NCBI RefSeq assembly: GCF_000764225.1
Contig: NZ_JQED01000047.1
Coordinates: 1 to 64,000, forward strand
Source: Colwellia psychrerythraea
Lineage (GTDB): Bacteria; Pseudomonadota; Gammaproteobacteria; Enterobacterales; Alteromonadaceae
Direction of reading: 5' to 3'
Length of the DNA stretch: 64,000 nucleotides
The notes under the pieces are model-generated. The model was not told the origin of the DNA. It saw only the letters and a list, made by a program, of their open reading frames with translations, and did not search any database. Each line of letters begins with the position of its first letter. Within the stretch, counting starts at the first letter, position 1. A program made the position numbers and the translations under genes. Below are positions 7,654 through 17,598 of the stretch, in pieces.

Positions 7654-10600
7654 CTATTCAAACTTTTGCTGTACATTGAGTACCACGGATAAGCCATGTT
7701 GAGAAGTTAAGGTTATTTCGGTCTTATCTTGGCGGTAAATCACAGACTTAACTTTGCTCGTTGTCGGTAATTGCCAATGGCCATTAAGCGTTAAGGTCAA
7801 GGTAACAGGCTGGCTAAAGCCATCAGCACTTTTTTCTTGGCTAAAGTTAAGATTGGGCTCAACTATGCTTAACGTCGCGCCTTTGTTATCTTGCTGCTGC
7901 ACCATAACTAATGCGGGCGCTGAGCTTGAGGCTAATATGCCGTGCTGCACTGGCGTTTTTGCCGAGAACAGTGCATAAGCTGTGGTATTAGTGATATGGT
8001 CGACCACAATATGCGCCTGACTATCGGCTTGCAAAATATCATAAGACGGCTTGGCGTCGGCTATTTCTGCAAAATTCCTGATCTGTGCCTGACTCATAAA
8101 AGGGTAAACCGCGTATTGGTATGCGCCGTTTTCAGGGGCGATGCCATGCTCTAACCAAGCACTGGCAAAATCACCTTGGGTTTTGGTTACGCCTTTGCCT
8201 TTATGATTCATTTTTCCTGTACGCAATGCGTATTTGTTATGCAAAGAATGCTGATGTTTGCGCTTGACTGTTACCTTAGTGTCCGACAGGAGGTGATATC
8301 CATTGCCGTACGGGTCGATTAACCAATTAGCTGTTGAGTTTTTGGCGTTTGTGGTTCCCTTAGCTGAGCCTGTGGCTGATTGTAACGGTAGCGTTGCTTG
8401 ATACGGAAACGAAGTCACTCTCCCTGCTGACGAGCTATATAAGGGTTGTGCAGGCTCGGTTAAATAACTTTGAAATAAGTTGGTTTGCACTGGGTGGCTG
8501 TTATCACGGCTACTGATATCTGTGCCAATAAAAATCAGTTTGTTATTAAATGCAAAGACCGATTTTTTAGCTTTTAACTCTCCGGCTAACAGCTGCACTC
8601 CTTCATCATTGCCTTCATGGTTAGCGCCTTTACTTTCATTTAGCTGCATGGCAAACAAACCATTATTGTTTAACTGCACACTACCAACAAAGGTTTCATC
8701 AGATTTAAACATTAATAGCGGTTGCGTGGTTTCTAATTGCTCAATCGGCAGGTTGATCACCGTGGCACCAGGAAAGCGGTTCCAGTCCCAACCCGCCTCG
8801 ACAAAACCACTGCCGCGCTCACCTTGTTCATTAAGTAATTGCACTGTGCCATTGGCAGGGTAACGGCCATAACGATTAGAGGCGACATAAATTTCAGAAG
8901 CCCAGACATACTTGCTATAACCTTTAATTATAGCGGCCCAGCCTTTTTGGCGCAGTACAGCCGTGGCGGCATAAGGGAAGCTGTAATAGCCAGTTAATGT
9001 TTCGGCGCTAATGCCGTATTGCTTAAATAGCCTGCTACTCTCTTGATCTTGCTTGCCCCATAAACGCAAATAAGCACCAGCGACATCTTTATCTATCGCG
9101 TCGGTGTGTTGAGGGTTACCAGATAACGCTAGTTGTAAATACTGCTGCTGTAGACTTGAAAATGAGCCAGCAAAAGGGTGTCGCCCAGCATTGCCAAAAC
9201 CAAAGTCAAACGGTTGGCTATAAATACGACTGGCTAAAAAGGCTTTTTTAAAGTTGCTATGGCCAGCTTCATTAATGCTAAAACGGCTAGCCGATAAGCT
9301 ATAGATAAGTTGAGGTACTTTTTCAAATGCGCCTAAAGCATAAGCAGGATAATGGCCACCATGGTGCCAAGCGGTACCATCGATTTTAAAAACACCATGG
9401 CTGTCATCCTGCGCCAAAATAATTGAAATATAATCGGAGAACGCCTGTAACAATGCAGCTTGCATTGCGCGCTCATTGCTTAAAAAGATGATTAATAGGT
9501 GATAAAAGGACTGCGTATTCATGTAATCAATATTAGCGTGAAAGCTGGCTTTATCTCCTAAGAGCTTACCTAGATTAAATATCCATTGCAGACTAGCGCC
9601 AATATCGTTGAGTAAGCCTGCTTGTTGTAACGGCTTGCGCATCAAATAAAAGGCTTCGGTAAGCTCTCTGGTACTATAACCAATATGATGCAAGGTGCCC
9701 ATCGATGAGCCAGCTTGCCAGCCTTGATCTAAATAATAACGAGACGCCTGGATAAACATTTGTTCAACAGCAGACTGATTTTCTTGCGGCCCATTACTGT
9801 GGTGCAGGGCTAGTTTTTTTAATAATAGACCCAAGTCATGTAACCGGGTATGTATCTTCTCACCTTGCTGCGCTTTATTATAATAGACTTCAGACGCGGC
9901 AAAAGTAAGTGGCGGTCCCTGTACGGTTTTATCGTTGTCAACCAAGGAAAGCTCGGTAAATGAACGCTTTAATGACGCTAAACTGTCGGCTGATTTATTT
10001 TGGGAAATTAATTGTGCGGTTATCTTGTCTTCAATGGCGAGTAGTTGCTTAACATCATCAGCTTGTAAAGGGGCAGGCGACAAACGGTTCACTAATGATA
10101 AATCGCTTAGCAGTGGCATCCAATGATCACTGGCACTTTGTTGTGCTTCTTTGCGCATAAATGGTGTTTGCGCGCTCGGGTAGGGGTGTCGATCATCATG
10201 AAATTGTGAAAAAATAATATCATCAATAAAAACTTGCCCGCTACCGCCAGTACTAAACGTTAAGGTATCGTAATGTACTTCAGCATTTTTTTCGGGTGCC
10301 TGACCGTTCATCTCATAAAAGGGGACCCTAAAAATACGCCAGCCCGAAAAATTTAGCGGTAAATCAAACCATATAGATTCTTTACCGCTTACATCACCAT
10401 TTTTTTCAAAACTAATCTTTACTGAGCTTGTTTGTGGCTGCTCACTATATAAGGAAATTAAGAAAGTAGGGCTGGCAGGAAAGTAATTACCGTATTTTAG
10501 CTGGCTTTGGTTATAAGTTAACAGGCGCAGCTGTTGTGTGCTCAGGCGACTATTTCCTTGCCATTGCCATAATAACGCGCGCTGACCGAATTTGTAATGT

Positions 10601-10770
10601 TGCTTGCTTAGTGATATTTGGCTATCGTCATTATGCTGATAATATTGAAGCACTGAGCTACTTTCGAAGGACTCAACGGCTGGTTTTTCTAAGGCGTTTG
10701 CTAATACCTTAGTGGTTGTCAGCACAAAGCACAGGCTGATGAAGAGTAGTTTTATTGCCTTAATGAACAT
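7654..10770 (-). CDS. secreted PL8 chondroitin ABC-type lyase
   Basis: A second family 8 lyase, 1038 residues, close in length and order to Proteus vulgaris chondroitinase ABC (about 1020). Signal peptide 1-24 (TTKVLA). An N-terminal lectin-like domain (~25-200) is followed by the helical toroid and the antiparallel beta domains. WHHGGHYPAY aligns with WRHEGNYPGY of the Proteus enzyme, so His470 and Tyr477 fit catalytic His501 and Tyr508. Arg530 (AGRHPF) fits Arg560, and Glu626 (ASEIY, then NRYGRY) fits Glu653. It should make unsaturated disaccharides from chondroitin or dermatan sulfates and perhaps hyaluronan. It diverges from the GH105 gene, and an operator-like element (10808-10825) sits 38 bp before its start, placing it in the kdgK regulon. 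The two PL8 proteins are clearly different, so they probably split substrates or endo/exo roles. Confidence 0.94.
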   Translation of the reverse strand: MFIKAIKLLFISLCFVLTTTKVLANALEKPAVESFESSSVLQYYQHNDDSQISLSKQHYKFGQRALLWQWQGNSRLSTQQLRLLTYNQSQLKYGNYFPASPTFLISLYSEQPQTSSVKISFEKNGDVSGKESIWFDLPLNFSGWRIFRVPFYEMNGQAPEKNAEVHYDTLTFSTGGSGQVFIDDIIFSQFHDDRHPYPSAQTPFMRKEAQQSASDHWMPLLSDLSLVNRLSPAPLQADDVKQLLAIEDKITAQLISQNKSADSLASLKRSFTELSLVDNDKTVQGPPLTFAASEVYYNKAQQGEKIHTRLHDLGLLLKKLALHHSNGPQENQSAVEQMFIQASRYYLDQGWQAGSSMGTLHHIGYSTRELTEAFYLMRKPLQQAGLLNDIGASLQWIFNLGKLLGDKASFHANIDYMNTQSFYHLLIIFLSNERAMQAALLQAFSDYISIILAQDDSHGVFKIDGTAWHHGGHYPAYALGAFEKVPQLIYSLSASRFSINEAGHSNFKKAFLASRIYSQPFDFGFGNAGRHPFAGSFSSLQQQYLQLALSGNPQHTDAIDKDVAGAYLRLWGKQDQESSRLFKQYGISAETLTGYYSFPYAATAVLRQKGWAAIIKGYSKYVWASEIYVASNRYGRYPANGTVQLLNEQGERGSGFVEAGWDWNRFPGATVINLPIEQLETTQPLLMFKSDETFVGSVQLNNNGLFAMQLNESKGANHEGNDEGVQLLAGELKAKKSVFAFNNKLIFIGTDISSRDNSHPVQTNLFQSYLTEPAQPLYSSSAGRVTSFPYQATLPLQSATGSAKGTTNAKNSTANWLIDPYGNGYHLLSDTKVTVKRKHQHSLHNKYALRTGKMNHKGKGVTKTQGDFASAWLEHGIAPENGAYQYAVYPFMSQAQIRNFAEIADAKPSYDILQADSQAHIVVDHITNTTAYALFSAKTPVQHGILASSSAPALVMVQQQDNKGATLSIVEPNLNFSQEKSADGFSQPVTLTLTLNGHWQLPTTSKVKSVIYRQDKTEITLTSQHGLSVVLNVQQKFE

Positions 10771-10807
10771 ATTATCCTATGGGGATTTAATAAATGAAAT
10801 GTTAAAT

Positions 10808-10825
10808 GTAAGATATCATACCTGT
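10808..10825 (-). promoter_or_regulatory. operator-like site upstream of PL8 gene
   Basis: GTAAGATATCATACCTGT shares AAGATATCATAC with the site before the DUF4861 gene (23268-23287) and resembles one half of the long kdgK palindrome. Being 38 bp from the lyase start, it could act as an operator. ACTTGTATG at 10904-10912, before the diverging GH105 gene, is a possible second half-site. Binding by the GntR protein is inferred. Confidence 0.55.
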
Positions 10826-11004
10826 GGTGAAGGGGATATATTTTTCAGTCCCTAGGGTAAGTACACAGTAGAAAAATATTTACTATTGTGTAATTTTCTT
10901 ATTACTTGTATGCTTATATGATAACTACTTTCTCTATGGAGGAGGTTTGCCGTTATTTTATATCGGTAAGTTTTTGTAGAGAAATATTCAATTAAGGAAT
11001 AATC

Positions 11005-12267
11005 ATGTATTTAAAAAAAATGAAAAAGTTGCTACCAGTAATAGCGATATTTTTCAGTACTTTTTCAACCACGGCTTGCAGTGAAAATCTAACTGCACAA
11101 ATGAATAAAAAAGATGTTTATCAGGCGATGAAACATGTGTCTGACTGGCAATGGCAACAATTTAATGCAGAAACTAATTTATTTGAAGGTTATGACAAAT
11201 TAGACTACATGAGCCCGACCGCTTGGGATACTCACCCTCAAGGGTGGGTTTATGCCTCTTTTCATGTCGGTATGGCTAAGTGGGCGCAACTTGCCGATGC
11301 CAATGGTGACGAAAGTTATTTTCAGAAACTCAAAGCCGTTGCGGCGAGAAATAACTATTTAGTTGCCCCGCGTATCTACAATGCAGATGATTATGCTATC
11401 GGCCAACTTTACTTAGATGTCTACGAAAAATATAAACAACCCGAAGCCTTAGTACCACTTAAGACGGTATTTGATATTATTCTAAACGCCCCTTCTACGG
11501 CTTCTCTTGACTATAAACACATTCAAATAGATGCCAACGCTAAAGCCGATTACACCGCAGAAGCGATAGAGGGTTATGGCGGAAGAGAAATAGGGATTAC
11601 CCCGTGTAAAAACCGTTGGTGTTGGGCTGATGCTTTATTTATGGGGCCTCCAGTGTGGATGCACTTAGCAAAAGTAACAGGTAATCAAGCTTATTTTGAT
11701 TTTGCCAATAAAGAATTTTGGCAAACAGCCGAGTTGTTATGGGATAAAGAAGATCATTTGTTTTATCGAGACAGCCGTTATTTTGATCTACGTGAGGAAA
11801 ATGGCCAAAAAATCATTTGGGCTCGTGGTGTCGGTTGGGTGGTTGCAGGTCTAGCAAGAATGCTTGAACACATTCCAAACGAGCACCCGCAACGTGGCAA
11901 ATATGAAGATATTTTCAAAAAGGTAATGAAACGTTTAGCTAGCGCTCAACAAGATGATGGCTTTTGGCGTCCTTCAGTGTTAGCACCTGAAAGAGCGCCT
12001 TTTAAAGAGTCTAGTGGCACTGGGTTAATTGCTTATGCTTATGCTTATGGTATTAATCAAGGTTTACTAGATAAACAAGAGTATTTACCAGTTGTGAAAA
12101 AAGCTTGGACGGCTTTGGTTGGTGTGGTTCAGCCAAGCGGTAAATTTGGCTGGGTACAACAAATTAATGCTGGTCCAGCGCCTGTTTTAGCCAGTGATAC
12201 GCAAGTATACGGCGTCGCTGCCTTTTTATTAACGGGCACCGAAGTGTATAAAATGCTAGATAAATAG
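11005..12267 (+). CDS. GH105 unsaturated glycuronyl hydrolase
   Basis: Glycoside hydrolase family 105 (related to GH88): hydrates the 4,5-double bond left by lyases, releasing the unsaturated uronate, which opens to a keto acid. An N-terminal signal ends in STTAC, a weak lipobox, so it may be a periplasmic lipoprotein. The (alpha/alpha)6 barrel shows ADDYAIGQ (Asp128/Asp129) and WADALFMGPPVW (Asp209), where the family has its two catalytic acids. It continues with LFYRDSRYF, WARGVGW and SSGTGLIAYA. Length 420 is normal for secreted GH105. The family was first described on pectin fragments; here two PL8 enzymes and KduI/KduD as neighbours point to glycosaminoglycan disaccharides, which is inference. 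It diverges from the second PL8 gene, and a hairpin follows its stop. Confidence 0.9.
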   Translation: MYLKKMKKLLPVIAIFFSTFSTTACSENLTAQMNKKDVYQAMKHVSDWQWQQFNAETNLFEGYDKLDYMSPTAWDTHPQGWVYASFHVGMAKWAQLADANGDESYFQKLKAVAARNNYLVAPRIYNADDYAIGQLYLDVYEKYKQPEALVPLKTVFDIILNAPSTASLDYKHIQIDANAKADYTAEAIEGYGGREIGITPCKNRWCWADALFMGPPVWMHLAKVTGNQAYFDFANKEFWQTAELLWDKEDHLFYRDSRYFDLREENGQKIIWARGVGWVVAGLARMLEHIPNEHPQRGKYEDIFKKVMKRLASAQQDDGFWRPSVLAPERAPFKESSGTGLIAYAYAYGINQGLLDKQEYLPVVKKAWTALVGVVQPSGKFGWVQQINAGPAPVLASDTQVYGVAAFLLTGTEVYKMLDK

Positions 12268-12297
12268 TTATTGTGCGTTTATTTTTCATCATAAATA

Positions 12298-12322
12298 TGT
12301 CGGCTGTTGAAGCCGGCATTTA
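12298..12322 (+). terminator. terminator after GH105
   Basis: TGTCGGCT pairs with AGCCGGCA across a 5-base loop (one G-T pair) and is followed by TTTA, a weak T tract, 30 bp after the GH105 stop. Confidence 0.5.
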
Positions 12323-12346
12323 CGGTGAACGCTAATAAAATAATCT

Positions 12347-12390
12347 CGCTCCACTTTAAGATGCTCAAACGAACATCTTAAAGTGGAGCG
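12347..12390. repeat. short hairpin form of repeat family A
   Basis: Perfect 17-bp stem CGCTCCACTTTAAGATG with a 10-base loop, followed by GGGTATATA. It equals the two ends of the longer repeats at 20742 and 23513 joined with the middle missing. No T run follows, so it is more likely a mobile or REP-like repeat than a dedicated terminator. The rest of 12268-12564 shows nothing else clear. Confidence 0.75.
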
Positions 12391-12564
12391 GGTATATAAG
12401 TACCAAGGTATTGGAGTTAAGTGCTATTCGTTTGCTTCTTTTGCTGTAGTAGCCCTTATCGTTTTTCTCGCATGAAAACCATACCAAGATCTTAATTAGT
12501 TTCGATGATTGAAGAAAGTGTTTTTTAATTATTGGGCCGTAACATAAGTTGATGGATTATAAAA

Positions 12565-15261
12565 ATGAATAAAAAAACACCTTGCACCCTGCTAGCCACT
12601 CTACCCTTGGCTTTTTCACTAGGCTTGACGTTGTCGGGTTGTGAGCAACTAGGTAACCGTGTCGATAATGCTAGCGCAACGACAGCGCCGATAGTATTAC
12701 ACCACGCCAGCCAACAAGACATTAATGAAATCGCCGCCACGCTTGAGGTAAAATATCGCGTGATCAGCAATGTTGCCACCGATAAATGCAATGCAACCCT
12801 AGCCGAGGGGGCATGTTTTGAAGCGGAATTGAGCTTGACCGCTAAAACGGCTATTGCCGCGAATAATTGGGCGATACAGTTTAGCAGTATTATGCCGGTA
12901 CAAAGCTCAAACAGTAACGAATTTACTATTGCCCATATTAATGGTAGCGTTCAAAAAATCTCATTGTCAGAAAATTTTTCCGGTTTTAAGGCCGGTGAAA
13001 CTAAGCGCATCGCTTTTAGAGCTAGCCACTGGATGTTGTCAGAGCACGATGCTCTACCTAATTATTTAGTGACCGCACCCAGCCTGCAAGCAAGGGTTAT
13101 TACTAGTACCCAAACCACTATAGATCCTGAAACCAACTTAGAAGTCATTCCCTTTATCGAGCCGTTTACCGATGAGCGCAAGCAGTTTAAGCGTAATGCG
13201 GATGATAAAACCGCTTGGCTAACAAGCGAAAGCCTTTACCAGCGCAATCTTGAAGGAGCTGCTAACTCCGTACCTAGTACTAAATTAATCGCCAGTGCGA
13301 TAATCCCAACCCCCAAAAGTCTGCACGTTGACCCCCTTCATGCTCGTGTTGATATTAGTAAAGGCTTATATATTGATTTTACTAATGTCGCGAAAAAAGA
13401 CGTTAATGCCGCGATTGCCCGTCTAGCCACTTTAGGGGTTAAACAAGGCAAAGAGGGTTTTCCACTTACCTTAAACATTAATGCCGACACCACTAAGCCC
13501 CTTGGTAGCTATCAGCTGTTAGTTGGTAAAAAATCCATTAGCATTGTCGGTGTTGACAGCAACGGTGTTTTCAATGGTTTGCAGTCGCTCGCCAGTTTAT
13601 ACACAGTAGGTCAGCATACTTTACCTGTAGTGACAGTATCTGATGAGCCGCATTATGCTTTTCGTGGTATGTTGGTTGATGTTGCCCGTAACTTTCACTC
13701 GAAAGAATTTATTTTATCTTTATTAGAGCAAATGGCGGCATACAAGCTTAATAAGTTACACTTACACCTAGGTGACGATGAAGGCTGGCGCTTAGAAATT
13801 CCAAGCTTACCTGAGTTAACTGATATTGCCAGTAAGCGCTGTTTTGATGAGCAAGAGCAAACGTGCCTTAGTAGTCAGCTTGGTGCCGGTGTTGACACAA
13901 ACTCACCAGTGAATGGTTATTACAGCGTTAGTGATTACCAAGAAATATTACAAGCGGCTACGGCTCGCCACATTCAAGTGATCCCTTCTTTAGATATGCC
14001 TGGACATTCACGTGCGGCAGTAAAGGCAATGAATGCGCGTTACAATAAATATCAAGCGCTTGGTGATGAAGCCAAAGCCCAGCAGTATCTACTTGACGAT
14101 TTCAATGACAAAACCCAATACTCGTCGGTGCAGTTTTACGATGACAACACTATCAACGTTTGTCTTGAGTCTTCTTACGACTTTGTATTAGAAGTGATGA
14201 CTCAGGTAAAGAAAATTCATAGTGATGCAGGACAGCCATTAACCCGATATCATATAGGCGCTGATGAAACAGCAGGTGCATGGCTAGAGTCACCTGTTTG
14301 TAAAGACTTTATTGCGAGTAATGAGGTTGGCGTGACCAAAATGAGTGAGCTTGGTGCTTACTTTATTGAGCGTGTTGCTGGCATATTAACAAGTCTTGAT
14401 ATCGAAACTGCAGGTTGGAGCGATGGTTTATCGCATACCCGTAACGAAAATATGCCTGATTTTGTGCAAGCGAATGCTTGGGATGTGCTTTCTTGGAACG
14501 GCCATGAAAAAGTACATGAAGTGGTCAATCGTGGTTGGCAAGTGGTTGTTTCATCACCAGACGCTTTGTATTTTGATCTACCTTACGAAGCCTCGCCTAA
14601 GGAACATGGTTTTTACTGGGCATCGAGACACGTCAATACCGAAAAAATATTTCAGTTTATGCCCGATAACCTACCGGCTCATGCGGAGATATGGGTAGAT
14701 CAGCAAGAAACAACTTATATTGCCGATGATACTAAAACAGCGCGCAGTAAAGGTAAGCCATTTTTAGGTATTCAAGGGCAACTGTGGAGTGAAACCACCC
14801 GTAGTGATGAAATTGCCGAACATAAAGTTTTTCCACGTTTATTAGCGTTAGCTGAGCGCGCATGGCATTTACCTGAATGGGCGCTGCCTTACAATTACCA
14901 AGGGGCAGTTTACAGTCAAGATACTCATTACTTCACAGAGGCGATGGCGAAAACACGTGATCAAAAGTGGCGCTTATTTTCAACGACCTTAGGTCAAAAG
15001 GAATTTGCTAAACTAGAATTAGCTGATGTTGATTACCGTTTGCCGACGGTCGGCGCGGTTGTTGAGCAGGGAATGTTAATAGCCAATATTGCGTTTTCTG
15101 GTTTGGGCATTGAATACCAATTGGTTGATGCCAGTGGTGCAGTACAAGCATGGCAAGTTTACACTAAGCCAGTTAATGTGAGTGCGGCCCAGGTAAATGT
15201 ACGGAGTCGTTCAGTAAACGGAGCCAGAGCTGGGCGTACTACTAACATAGTTGTGCATTAA
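12565..15261 (+). CDS. GH20 beta-N-acetylhexosaminidase lipoprotein
   Basis: Family 20 exo-hexosaminidase, removing terminal GlcNAc or GalNAc by substrate-assisted catalysis. The signal peptide ends in the lipobox LSGC, so the protein is lipid-anchored, probably in the outer membrane or periplasm. The order resembles bacterial chitobiases: N-terminal carbohydrate-binding domain (~30-200), GH20b domain (~245-360), catalytic barrel from ~365 (HLHLGDDEGWRLEIPSLPEL), and a C-terminal Ig-like domain (~820-898). The catalytic pair is Asp567-Glu568 in HIGADETAGAW. The architecture is chitobiase-like, but in this locus it would suit removal of the hexosamine end of chondroitin or hyaluronan oligosaccharides. 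Specificity is not visible in the sequence. It runs with the GH105 gene, 297 bp apart, probably from its own promoter. Confidence 0.93.
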   Translation: MNKKTPCTLLATLPLAFSLGLTLSGCEQLGNRVDNASATTAPIVLHHASQQDINEIAATLEVKYRVISNVATDKCNATLAEGACFEAELSLTAKTAIAANNWAIQFSSIMPVQSSNSNEFTIAHINGSVQKISLSENFSGFKAGETKRIAFRASHWMLSEHDALPNYLVTAPSLQARVITSTQTTIDPETNLEVIPFIEPFTDERKQFKRNADDKTAWLTSESLYQRNLEGAANSVPSTKLIASAIIPTPKSLHVDPLHARVDISKGLYIDFTNVAKKDVNAAIARLATLGVKQGKEGFPLTLNINADTTKPLGSYQLLVGKKSISIVGVDSNGVFNGLQSLASLYTVGQHTLPVVTVSDEPHYAFRGMLVDVARNFHSKEFILSLLEQMAAYKLNKLHLHLGDDEGWRLEIPSLPELTDIASKRCFDEQEQTCLSSQLGAGVDTNSPVNGYYSVSDYQEILQAATARHIQVIPSLDMPGHSRAAVKAMNARYNKYQALGDEAKAQQYLLDDFNDKTQYSSVQFYDDNTINVCLESSYDFVLEVMTQVKKIHSDAGQPLTRYHIGADETAGAWLESPVCKDFIASNEVGVTKMSELGAYFIERVAGILTSLDIETAGWSDGLSHTRNENMPDFVQANAWDVLSWNGHEKVHEVVNRGWQVVVSSPDALYFDLPYEASPKEHGFYWASRHVNTEKIFQFMPDNLPAHAEIWVDQQETTYIADDTKTARSKGKPFLGIQGQLWSETTRSDEIAEHKVFPRLLALAERAWHLPEWALPYNYQGAVYSQDTHYFTEAMAKTRDQKWRLFSTTLGQKEFAKLELADVDYRLPTVGAVVEQGMLIANIAFSGLGIEYQLVDASGAVQAWQVYTKPVNVSAAQVNVRSRSVNGARAGRTTNIVVH

Positions 15262-15460
15262 TGCGAGCTTCGTAAGTCAATGGGTAGCTATGCCAATATA
15301 TGACAGATATATTTCTGTGATAGAGGTAGTCATAGTCATTAGGCAATTGATTACCGCTCCTAGAGAAAAGCTATTAACAATATCCTTAGCTATATTTCAT
15401 CTGTTTACCACCTAATGGCTAATATCATTTGATCAACTTGGTATAATTATTTTCCAACTA

Positions 15461-15603
15461 ATACCAATCAGACTAACTAAGTGATCATTTTAAATGGCTC
15501 AAATACTCAATAACATCGTTGCTTTCAATCCCAATAGCTAGCTATTGCTCAATCAAGCGCCTTGTTCTTGAAAATTTGAACCATTAATTAATCTGATTGG
15601 TAT
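15461..15603. repeat. palindromic repeat family C, intact copy
   Basis: A 143-bp element bounded by inverted ends ATACCAATCAGA and TCTGATTGGTAT. Its centre contains AATAGCTAGCTATTG and CGCCTTGTTCTTGAAAATT. Degenerate relatives are at 28985-29083 and 33925-34022. It has no coding capacity and is MITE-like. The preceding stretch 15262-15460 holds nothing recognisable. Confidence 0.7.
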
Positions 15604-15626
15604 AACTGCTAACGAAAGGAAACCTC

Positions 15627-16346
15627 ATGCTAGTTAAGTTATTCATCATTTTTGTTATTTGTTTGAGTTATAGCGCCACGCTCTACGCCACATCGTCGAC
15701 TTGTGGCAAGAGTTATCAATTAACAACAATCGCCAACAATTCAATTGCGCTAGATGGACTAGCTGAGGATCCTGCTTGGGCTAAAGCCAATATTATTAGC
15801 GACTTCTCCTTACCGTGGAAAGAATCCCAAGCTCAGAAAACCCGTTTTATGGCGTTGATTGATGACAGTCACTTGTATTTTCATTTTAGTAGTACTGATA
15901 GCAGTGTTGCGCTAAAAAAGCACTGGCAAGGTGAAGAAACCGTGGTGTTGGAAGATAGGGTGGAAATATTTTTTAGTAAAGATCTGACCTTGAACTCCTA
16001 TTTTGCGCTTGAAATAGACGCTGCTGGCAGGGTACTTGACTACCACAGCACATTTTATCGTCAATTTGATCCGCAATGGCATTTTACTGAGTTGTTATTG
16101 TCAGCAGTTAACACTGTCAATGGTTACAGCATAGAGGGGAGCATATCATTGAAAAGCTTAGCCTTGCTATCAATTCCACCATTTAACGCGCTACAGCCAG
16201 TGTATGTTGGACTGTTCAGGGCCGATCTTAAAAATACCCCAGAAAAACAGCGGGCTGAGTGGATTAGCTGGATAAACCCAGACACGGCTATGCCTGATTT
16301 TCATGTTGCTAGCGCCTTTGGTTGTTTCTTTCTTGCCGCTCATTAA
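15627..16346 (+). CDS. secreted CBM9/DOMON-like carbohydrate-binding protein
   Basis: A 239-residue exported protein with a signal peptide to about residue 22 (SATLYATS) and a single beta-sandwich domain of the CBM9-like group. Typical marks are IALDGLAEDPAWAKA near the start, then LIDDSHLYFHF, VLEDRVEIFFS, YFALEIDAAGRVLDY and a closing WISWINPDT. There is no catalytic module, so it probably binds sugar at the cell surface or periplasm for the neighbouring GH20 and PL8 enzymes. Similar stand-alone proteins occur in polysaccharide utilisation loci; the ligand is unknown. It lies 365 bp after the GH20 gene in the same direction, separated by a mobile repeat. Confidence 0.75.
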   Translation: MLVKLFIIFVICLSYSATLYATSSTCGKSYQLTTIANNSIALDGLAEDPAWAKANIISDFSLPWKESQAQKTRFMALIDDSHLYFHFSSTDSSVALKKHWQGEETVVLEDRVEIFFSKDLTLNSYFALEIDAAGRVLDYHSTFYRQFDPQWHFTELLLSAVNTVNGYSIEGSISLKSLALLSIPPFNALQPVYVGLFRADLKNTPEKQRAEWISWINPDTAMPDFHVASAFGCFFLAAH

Positions 16347-16376
16347 TATACCGTTAGCAATGTACCAATTTGAGTA

Positions 16377-16471
16377 TATACCCGTTACCATTCAAGATGC
16401 ATGTTTCAGAGCGGTTGAGCGATTTCAATTCAAGGCGCAATGATGAAGGAATGGTTATTCCCTTCTAAGTC
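16377..16471. repeat. palindromic repeat family A, half copy
   Basis: It starts TATACCCGTTACCATTCAAG and contains GAGCGGTTGAGCGATTTCAA. It is the reverse complement of 7317-7411 and lacks the second half of the element. It sits in the gap between the convergent CBM9-like and binding-protein genes. Confidence 0.75.
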
Positions 16472-16539
16472 TACAGACAAGCTACTTTTACCGATTGCAC
16501 CCAGTAAAACTAGTTTAATTCGCGCCATGGTAGATTCCT

Positions 16540-17430
16540 TTACTCAGGTGGTTTTAAAGCATTACAACAAAGCACCTTCCAATTTTTAACTGCAGGATTT
16601 ATAACGCCAATAGTTTGATAGTATTGTGCTAGTTTCCCTGTATTCCTTAGTATTTTTAAACCTTTTTGTAGTGAATTTAAGATCAATGTTGCCTGCGGCC
16701 ATTGTTTGTATATAGCGAAGACTCTTGCGTCAGGGATTAATATTTTTATACCTTTAACGGGTAATAATGAGATATTACCTATTGTTTGTTGCATCGTCGG
16801 GTTGTTAGCGAACGCCGCTAAGGTAAAGTCAGCTCTGTTAGCATGTACCATTCTATAAAGGTTGACATAAGAAATAGTGGTTGCAATATCTACCTCCATT
16901 TCCTGTAATGTAGTTATATCTAGCTTCCAGGCAATATGCGTTACTGCAGAATATTTGCGTAGATCTTTAAGACTCTTTATATCCGCTTTTAACACCTTTG
17001 ATGGTAACATATAAATACCTAGTTCAAATTGAGACTTATCCAGTAGCGGGAGAGTAGTATAAAAGATATCTTTTGCTAAGTAACTTTCCCACAGAGAAAC
17101 CGATGGAATAGTTACTTCTCCTTTAAGGGATTGCAAATACAGCCTTTTATGATTTGGGTAATGGATAAATGTAAACTCCGGAGTTATTCCCCCTAAATGC
17201 AAAGCTTCACAGAGTATGTAAAACTCAAGCTTAACCCTTTGCCATGTTTTATCTACCGTTAATCCTTCACCACAATTTTTGATTAGCTTACCATTGCTGT
17301 TAAATATTTTTGATTGTGATGGCAGAAGGCCAAGGGTAATTGGCACAGTGATAGTTGGTGGAATTTGAGCATATGTAGGCTGAACAAATATGAACAGAAA
17401 AGATATCAATATTGTAGATTTAAGATGCAT
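16540..17430 (-). CDS. periplasmic solute-binding-like protein (orphan)
   Basis: A 296-residue exported protein with a signal peptide ending at about FVQPTYA (residue 21). The fold appears to be that of bacterial extracellular solute-binding proteins: strand-rich lobes, a hinge near SLKDLRKYSAVTHIA, and a C-terminal lobe with DFTLAAFANNP. It is divergent and I cannot name the ligand. No ABC permease or ATPase gene is near. It lies 168 bp downstream of another binding protein and a chemoreceptor on the same strand, so it may feed a ligand to that receptor rather than to a transporter. The end CCNALKPPE is unusual but the frame is intact. Confidence 0.6.
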   Translation of the reverse strand: MHLKSTILISFLFIFVQPTYAQIPPTITVPITLGLLPSQSKIFNSNGKLIKNCGEGLTVDKTWQRVKLEFYILCEALHLGGITPEFTFIHYPNHKRLYLQSLKGEVTIPSVSLWESYLAKDIFYTTLPLLDKSQFELGIYMLPSKVLKADIKSLKDLRKYSAVTHIAWKLDITTLQEMEVDIATTISYVNLYRMVHANRADFTLAAFANNPTMQQTIGNISLLPVKGIKILIPDARVFAIYKQWPQATLILNSLQKGLKILRNTGKLAQYYQTIGVINPAVKNWKVLCCNALKPPE

Positions 17431-17598
17431 AATTTAGTTCTTTTTAAAGTGAGATCTCAAAACTGAAAAGGTGAGGTTACTGATAACTAATAATTCATTG
17501 AATAATGCAGCCAATTAACTATTTGGGGACTTGATATGCAATAAGTTAAGTAGCTTTTTAACTATCATAGAATAGTTTTTATGTTACTGGTAAGTTTG

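Noticed and set aside
8480-8863. A 127-codon open frame antisense to the second PL8 gene
   Set aside because: It lies wholly inside the conserved lyase sequence and encodes no recognisable protein.
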